Positions 6,515 through 9,891 of a DNA stretch of 9,891 nucleotides are shown in pieces. Location: the NCBI GenBank assembly GCA_012513595.1, contig JAAZBY010000011.1:1-9891 (forward strand), written 5' to 3'. The DNA is from Chloroflexota bacterium (GTDB lineage: Bacteria > Chloroflexota > Anaerolineae > UBA1429). A program made the translations under genes and the position numbers. Every line of letters starts with the position of its first letter. Position 1 is the first letter of the stretch. The notes under the pieces were generated by a model. That model searched no databases. It was not told the DNA's origin and worked only from the letters and a program-made list of their open reading frames with translations.

Positions 6515-7732
6515 CTACTCGCCCTGCTCCTCGTGATCACCACCGCCAAGGCCGTCGGCGTCCTGCCAGTCAAAGTCTTCGCTGAACTCTTCGTTCACGC
6601 GGCGCAGGCTGAGCCCCAGCCGCTGCCGGTCCGCATCGATGCGGATAATGCGCAGCGTGATCTCCTGGCCCTCCTGGACGACCTCGTTGGGATGCTCAAT
6701 ACGCTCATCCGACAACTCGGAGATGTGCACGAGCCCCTCAATGTCCTCGTCCAGCCGGGCGAACGCCCCAAAGTCCGTCAGTTTGGTCACCCGGCAGGGC
6801 ACCAACTGGCCCACCTGGTAGCGCTCTGCCACCGTGCTCCAGGGCTCCTTCTGCAGGCGCTTGAGGCTGAGCGCGATGCGCCGACGATCCGTATCCACGC
6901 TGAGGACGAAAACCTCGATCTCCTGTCCGACGCGGAGCACTTCCTTGGGATGTCCGACGCGGCGCCAGGAGATCTCCGACAGGTGCACCAACCCGTCGGC
7001 CCCGCCCAGGTCCACGAAGGCGCCAAAGTCGCACAGACTGCTGACCACGCCCCTGCGTACTTCGCCCTCGGCGAGCTCGTCCAGCAGGCGATCCTTCTGT
7101 TCGCGGCGCCACTCGCGCACCGCGGCCCGCTCAGAAAGGATCAGCCGGTTGCGGCGCCGATCGATCTCGATCACCTTCAGCCGCAGGTCTCTACCCACCA
7201 ACTCGCCCAGGGCCGCTTCCCGGTCGGACTGGTCTCCGCCCTGGATGCCCCGCACACTGACGAGCTGCGATGCGGGCACAAAGCCTCGCACATGGCCGAT
7301 GTTGACGATTACACCGCCCTTGTTGTAACCGGAGATGGCCTTGTCAAAGATCTCCTCGGCCTCGTACAGCCGGGCAGCCTCGTCCCAGTCCTTCTCCAAC
7401 AGAGCGCGCTGCAGCGAGAGGATGATGTTACCGTTCCGATCCTCCGGGCGCACCACACCAGCCTTGATCTTCTGGCCGATGCTCAGCGACCGGCGAAAGT
7501 CCGGGTCCAGATGATCCAGATCGCGGGAGGTCACAATCCCCTCCGACTTGCAGCCGATATCGATCAACACCTCATCTTTGCTGATCGATACGATGGTCCC
7601 CTCAACCACCTCGCCGCGCCTGGGCATCGAGTACGCATATCCCTGCTCGAGCAGTTCCGTCATCGGATTGGCCACGGGGGTCGAGACCTCACCTCCTTCA
7701 GCCTGGTACGTCATGGATCCCTGCTCATCCAT
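6515..7732 (-). CDS. rpsA: Ribosomal protein S1 homologue (four S1 RNA-binding repeats)
   Basis: A 405-residue protein built almost entirely of S1 (OB-fold) RNA-binding repeats, expected to bind mRNA on the 30S subunit and aid translation initiation. Repeats lie at about 38-107, 124-200, 222-291 and 307-378. The last two are the most canonical, with DFGAFVDL...GLVHLSEIS and DFGAFARL...GLVHISELS. The tail (380-405) is acidic. Four repeats fit the shorter S1 of Gram-positives and Chloroflexota rather than the six-repeat E. coli form. The start is uncertain. I choose the ATG at 7730-7732, which has AAGGAG 11 bases upstream. A GTG at 7744 overlaps that ribosome-binding site, and an ATG at 7714 has AGGGA four bases upstream. 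The gene has its own promoter and terminator and so forms a single-gene unit. Confidence 0.93.
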   Translation of the reverse strand: MDEQGSMTYQAEGGEVSTPVANPMTELLEQGYAYSMPRRGEVVEGTIVSISKDEVLIDIGCKSEGIVTSRDLDHLDPDFRRSLSIGQKIKAGVVRPEDRNGNIILSLQRALLEKDWDEAARLYEAEEIFDKAISGYNKGGVIVNIGHVRGFVPASQLVSVRGIQGGDQSDREAALGELVGRDLRLKVIEIDRRRNRLILSERAAVREWRREQKDRLLDELAEGEVRRGVVSSLCDFGAFVDLGGADGLVHLSEISWRRVGHPKEVLRVGQEIEVFVLSVDTDRRRIALSLKRLQKEPWSTVAERYQVGQLVPCRVTKLTDFGAFARLDEDIEGLVHISELSDERIEHPNEVVQEGQEITLRIIRIDADRQRLGLSLRRVNEEFSEDFDWQDADGLGGGDHEEQGE

Positions 7733-7772
7733 GCAAGCACTCACTCCTTCTTAGGATTTGCGAGACTGGGCC

Positions 7773-7801
7773 ATTATAGCCGTATTGTCTACGAAAAGCA
7801 A
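7773..7801 (-). promoter_or_regulatory. Sigma-70 promoter for rpsA
   Basis: The minus strand has a perfect TATAAT (7778-7773), a 17-bp spacer, and TTGCTT (7801-7796), which matches the first half of the -35 consensus. The predicted start near 7766 gives a short leader of about 35 nt that includes the AAGGAG ribosome-binding site at 7749-7744. Nothing in the leader suggests additional structure. Confidence 0.75.
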
Positions 7802-7839
7802 GGCGAACCCGCAATCGGACGCCACCTTGTCCCTCCTGA

Positions 7840-7862
7840 CCTGCCCATCACCTGGGCGCAGG
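7840..7862 (-). other. Small hairpin after the Nudix gene
   Basis: GCCCA (7857-7853) can pair with TGGGC (7847-7843), with CCT/AGG continuing the stem outside a two-base bulge. It sits five bases after the Nudix stop codon. There is no T-run after it, so it is at best a weak terminator or an mRNA 3'-end structure. Confidence 0.25.
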
Positions 7863-7867
7863 ACGGG

Positions 7868-8380
7868 CTATGCTGGCTCGAAGCGAAAGGACAGCACGCC
7901 GTCCGGCCCTGCCGCATAGTGCCCGTAGACGATCCTGCGCCCCTCGGCCGGCGCCAGGACGCGCGGAAGAAGGTCCGGGAGGTCCTCCACCAGGTCGCCC
8001 AGCGGCAGCGCCCCGATGGGGTGCCACTCCAGGGTACCCTCGGCCGAGGGCGTCGGCTGCCCGGCCGGCGCCTGGCCCACGTACACCAAGAGCAGGGCGC
8101 CCGGCCCCGCGCCGTCCGCACCGTCAACGTGGATGACGGCGCGCAGGTTCAGCGCGCCCACCGCCAGGCCGGTCTCCTCGCGCACCTCGCGCCGCGCCGC
8201 AGACAGCGCGCTCTCCCCCACTTCCAGGCGCCCGCCCACCCCGTTCAGCCGGCCGGCGCCGAAGGTCCTCCCGGCAGCGCCGCGCAAGAGCAACACCCTG
8301 TCTCCGCGCGTCAGAAAGGTCAGCGTGCGCACCTGGACGGCATAGCCACCCCGCGCCAGCCCCTGTTCGGTGAGGCGCAC
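7868..8380 (-). CDS. Nudix hydrolase (MutT / 8-oxo-dGTP diphosphatase-like)
   Basis: A 170-residue Nudix protein, expected to cleave a nucleoside diphosphate linked to another group using Mg2+. The Nudix box GX5EX7REUXEEXGU is complete: Gly50, Glu56, Arg64, Glu65, Glu68, Glu69, Gly71. The preceding NGVGGRLE resembles MutT/NUDT1-type 8-oxo-dGTP diphosphatases, but substrate assignment from this is only suggestive. I start it at the GTG at 8380, which has a purine-rich GAGAGGGGG four bases upstream. Another GTG at 8437 would add 19 Arg/Ala-rich residues and overlap thpR by 29 nt without any ribosome-binding site. It follows thpR after 28 nt, so it is likely in the same transcript. The start is less certain than the family. 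Confidence 0.9.
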   Translation of the reverse strand: MRLTEQGLARGGYAVQVRTLTFLTRGDRVLLLRGAAGRTFGAGRLNGVGGRLEVGESALSAARREVREETGLAVGALNLRAVIHVDGADGAGPGALLLVYVGQAPAGQPTPSAEGTLEWHPIGALPLGDLVEDLPDLLPRVLAPAEGRRIVYGHYAAGPDGVLSFRFEPA

Positions 8381-8408
8381 GATCCCCCTCTCTCCCGTAG
8401 CCCTGCGC

Positions 8409-8999
8409 CTAGGCGCCTCGGCCGAGCGGGCACTCACACAAGCGCGTGTGCACGGGGCCCGATGGCGTCAGGACGCTGCCGTAGACGGTGATCCCCTGCA
8501 CGTCAACCGTCGCCAGTGGCTGCGCAGAGTGTGACGCCAGGTCCTCGGCCAGGCCCGCGGTCTGGCCGGGCGCGGCGCCGCGGCGCACGCGGGCGATGGT
8601 CAGGTGTGGGTAGTAGGGGCGCACCTCGCGCGGCCACCCCGCACGGCCCAGGGCCTCGTCCACGTCCCGCGCCAACTCCGCCAGCCGGCCGGAGGGCTCG
8701 CGGGTACCCACCCACACCACGCTCGGGCGGCGCGGATGCGGGAAGCAGCCCAGCCCGGCCAACTCGAAGGTGAGCGGGCTCACCCCCTGGGCCGCAAGGC
8801 GCACGGCGCAAAAGACATCGTCCATCCGCGCGTCGGGCACGTCTCCCAAGAACTTTAGCGTGAGGTGCATCGTCTCGGCGGCCGACCAGCGACAGGCCCC
8901 GCCCCAGGCCGTGCGGCGCAGCTCCCGTGTGAGGGCCTCCAGCGCCGTAATGGCCCCCTGCGGCAGAGCAATCGCCACAAAGGTCCGTGTATTAGCCAT
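8409..8999 (-). CDS. thpR: RNA 2',3'-cyclic phosphodiesterase (2H phosphoesterase, ThpR/LigT)
   Basis: A 196-residue 2H-family protein. Family members open RNA 2',3'-cyclic phosphates and can ligate tRNA halves with a 2'-5' bond in vitro; the cellular role is unclear. Both catalytic HxTx motifs are present, HLTL at 45-48 (in HLTLKFLG) and HLTI at 132-135 (in PHLTIARV), and the length is typical. The N-terminus MANTRTFVAIALP matches the usual beginning (RxFxAI). The ATG at 8997-8999 has GGAGG ten bases upstream and overlaps the end of the upstream amidohydrolase gene by 8 nt, implying translational coupling. The Nudix gene follows after 28 nt. A longer open frame extends upstream, but it is only read-through of another frame of the amidohydrolase gene. 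Confidence 0.95.
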   Translation of the reverse strand: MANTRTFVAIALPQGAITALEALTRELRRTAWGGACRWSAAETMHLTLKFLGDVPDARMDDVFCAVRLAAQGVSPLTFELAGLGCFPHPRRPSVVWVGTREPSGRLAELARDVDEALGRAGWPREVRPYYPHLTIARVRRGAAPGQTAGLAEDLASHSAQPLATVDVQGITVYGSVLTPSGPVHTRLCECPLGRGA

Positions 9000-9873
9000 G
9001 ATCGGGCCCCCTCCCGCCACCGGCGGGCCGGCCTCTGCCCGCCAACAGGCAGCTGGCGTTCGCCCCCAGGAAGCGGCGCAGAACCGGCTCGCCCAGCCTG
9101 GCGGCCCGCACGCGCCGCAGGAAGCGCTCCTGCGGGATGAGCGGATAGTCGGACCCGAACAGGATGCGGTCAGGCGCCCAGTCGGCCGCCAGCGCAAAGA
9201 TGGCATCGTCGTACAGGTAGAGTGAGGCCGCCGAGTCATAGTAGACGTTGGCCAGCGCCCGGCGCACCTCGGGCATCAGCGTGTAGAAGGGCAATCCCCC
9301 GCCCCAGTGGCTGTAGATGAACGTGTTGGCCGGGAAGCGCACCGCCAGGCGCCAGGCCTCGGCCGGCCCCTGGCTGCCCTTGCCCGGGTAGGTGTGCCCC
9401 AGGAGTTCGCTGATATGCACCATCACGGGCCGCTCGTATTCCCGGGCCAGCCCCAATACGGCGGGCAGGCCGTCCTCGTCGCTCAGGGCAAAGCCCTGGC
9501 CGTCGGGCATCAGCTCGCCAATGCCCTGGGCGCCGGCCTCCAGCGCACGGCGCAGGGCCTGCTGCGCCGCGTCCCCGGCCAGCGGGTTGGCCACGGCAAA
9601 GGGGATCAGCCGCTGGGGATGGCGCGCCGCCGCGTCGAGCACCCAGGCGTTGCACGCCTCACAGAGGCCCTGGTCCGCAAAGGCAAAGCCGAAGGTCACC
9701 GCGCGCGCCACGCCGGCATGGTCCATGGAGGCGAGCAGCTCCTCCACGGTAGCCATCTGCGCCCGCGGGTTGGCATATAGCGCGCCAAACCAGCGGTCGC
9801 GCTCCAGGAGGTCTTCCCGGCGTGCGATCAGCTCGGGGGGAAAGACGTGCGTGTGCGCGTCGATGATGTCCAT
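8992..9873 (-). CDS. Amidohydrolase-2 family metal-dependent hydrolase
   Basis: A 293-residue TIM-barrel hydrolase of the amidohydrolase-2 group (COG2159), which also includes decarboxylases of the ACMSD type. The metal-site pattern is visible: His7 and His9 (DAHTHVF), Glu120 (GIGELMPDGQG) as a possible additional ligand, His153 (MVHISE), His189 (YSHWGGG) and Asp242 (FGSDYPL). No signal peptide is present, so it is probably cytoplasmic. The start MDIIDAHTHVFP is the usual one for the family, with the HxH motif just after the start. Only 18 nt of upstream sequence remain in the window, and no clear ribosome-binding site or promoter is seen there. The last ten residues are Gly/Arg/Pro-rich and may be unstructured. 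The substrate cannot be named. It overlaps thpR by 8 nt and likely leads or continues an operon that enters from the right. Confidence 0.9.
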   Translation of the reverse strand: MDIIDAHTHVFPPELIARREDLLERDRWFGALYANPRAQMATVEELLASMDHAGVARAVTFGFAFADQGLCEACNAWVLDAAARHPQRLIPFAVANPLAGDAAQQALRRALEAGAQGIGELMPDGQGFALSDEDGLPAVLGLAREYERPVMVHISELLGHTYPGKGSQGPAEAWRLAVRFPANTFIYSHWGGGLPFYTLMPEVRRALANVYYDSAASLYLYDDAIFALAADWAPDRILFGSDYPLIPQERFLRRVRAARLGEPVLRRFLGANASCLLAGRGRPAGGGRGPDHG

Positions 9874-9891
9874 GGGCGCATTGTTGCCCCC

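Noticed and set aside
8999..9239. N-terminal extension of the ThpR frame up to 9239
   Set aside because: The extra 80 residues overlap the amidohydrolase gene in another frame and resemble no ThpR N-terminus. The ATG at 8999 has a good ribosome-binding site and the family's usual start.

Overview
The window is a GC-rich bacterial chromosome segment (roughly two thirds G+C by eye). All eight recognisable genes lie on the minus strand, so they read from the right end towards the left. The genes are housekeeping genes. The order clpC-radA-yacL-cysS is a stripped-down version of the clpC/radA/disA/yacL/ispD/ispF/.../cysS region known from Bacillus and other Gram-positives. The four-repeat S1 protein, ClpC rather than ClpA, and the high GC would suit Chloroflexota or a high-GC Gram-positive. 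Chloroflexota is my best guess, from general resemblance only; no marker in the window settles it.

Reading in the direction of transcription: (1) 9873-7868 holds an amidohydrolase-2 family metal-dependent hydrolase, overlapping by 8 nt a 2H phosphoesterase (ThpR, RNA 2',3'-cyclic phosphodiesterase), followed closely by a Nudix hydrolase with a perfect Nudix box. These three probably form one transcript. (2) 7801-6273 is a self-contained unit: a good sigma-70 promoter with a perfect TATAAT, the ribosomal protein S1 gene, and downstream a long hairpin followed by a T-rich run that looks like an intrinsic terminator. (3) 6118-2268 is clpC followed after 11 nt by radA, clearly one operon, preceded by a 396-nt gap with a probable -10 box. 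(4) 2267-937 is a 272-nt gap with a strong promoter (TTGACA, 17 nt, extended -10) and a terminator-like hairpin plus T-run in the leader, then yacL, a membrane-anchored PIN-TRAM protein. (5) 936-1 is a 180-nt gap with a very stable hairpin, then the N-terminal half of cysS, cut by the window edge.

Functionally the window combines protein quality control (ClpC), DNA recombination and repair (RadA), translation (S1, CysS) and RNA or nucleotide maintenance (ThpR, Nudix, the PIN-TRAM protein). I find no mobile element, CRISPR array, phage gene, tRNA or rRNA, and no convincing undescribed multi-gene system. The points most worth a second look are a ClpC whose middle (M) domain lacks the usual coiled coil, a terminator-like element in the yacL leader, and two short sequence blocks shared in the same order by the yacL and clpC upstream regions.
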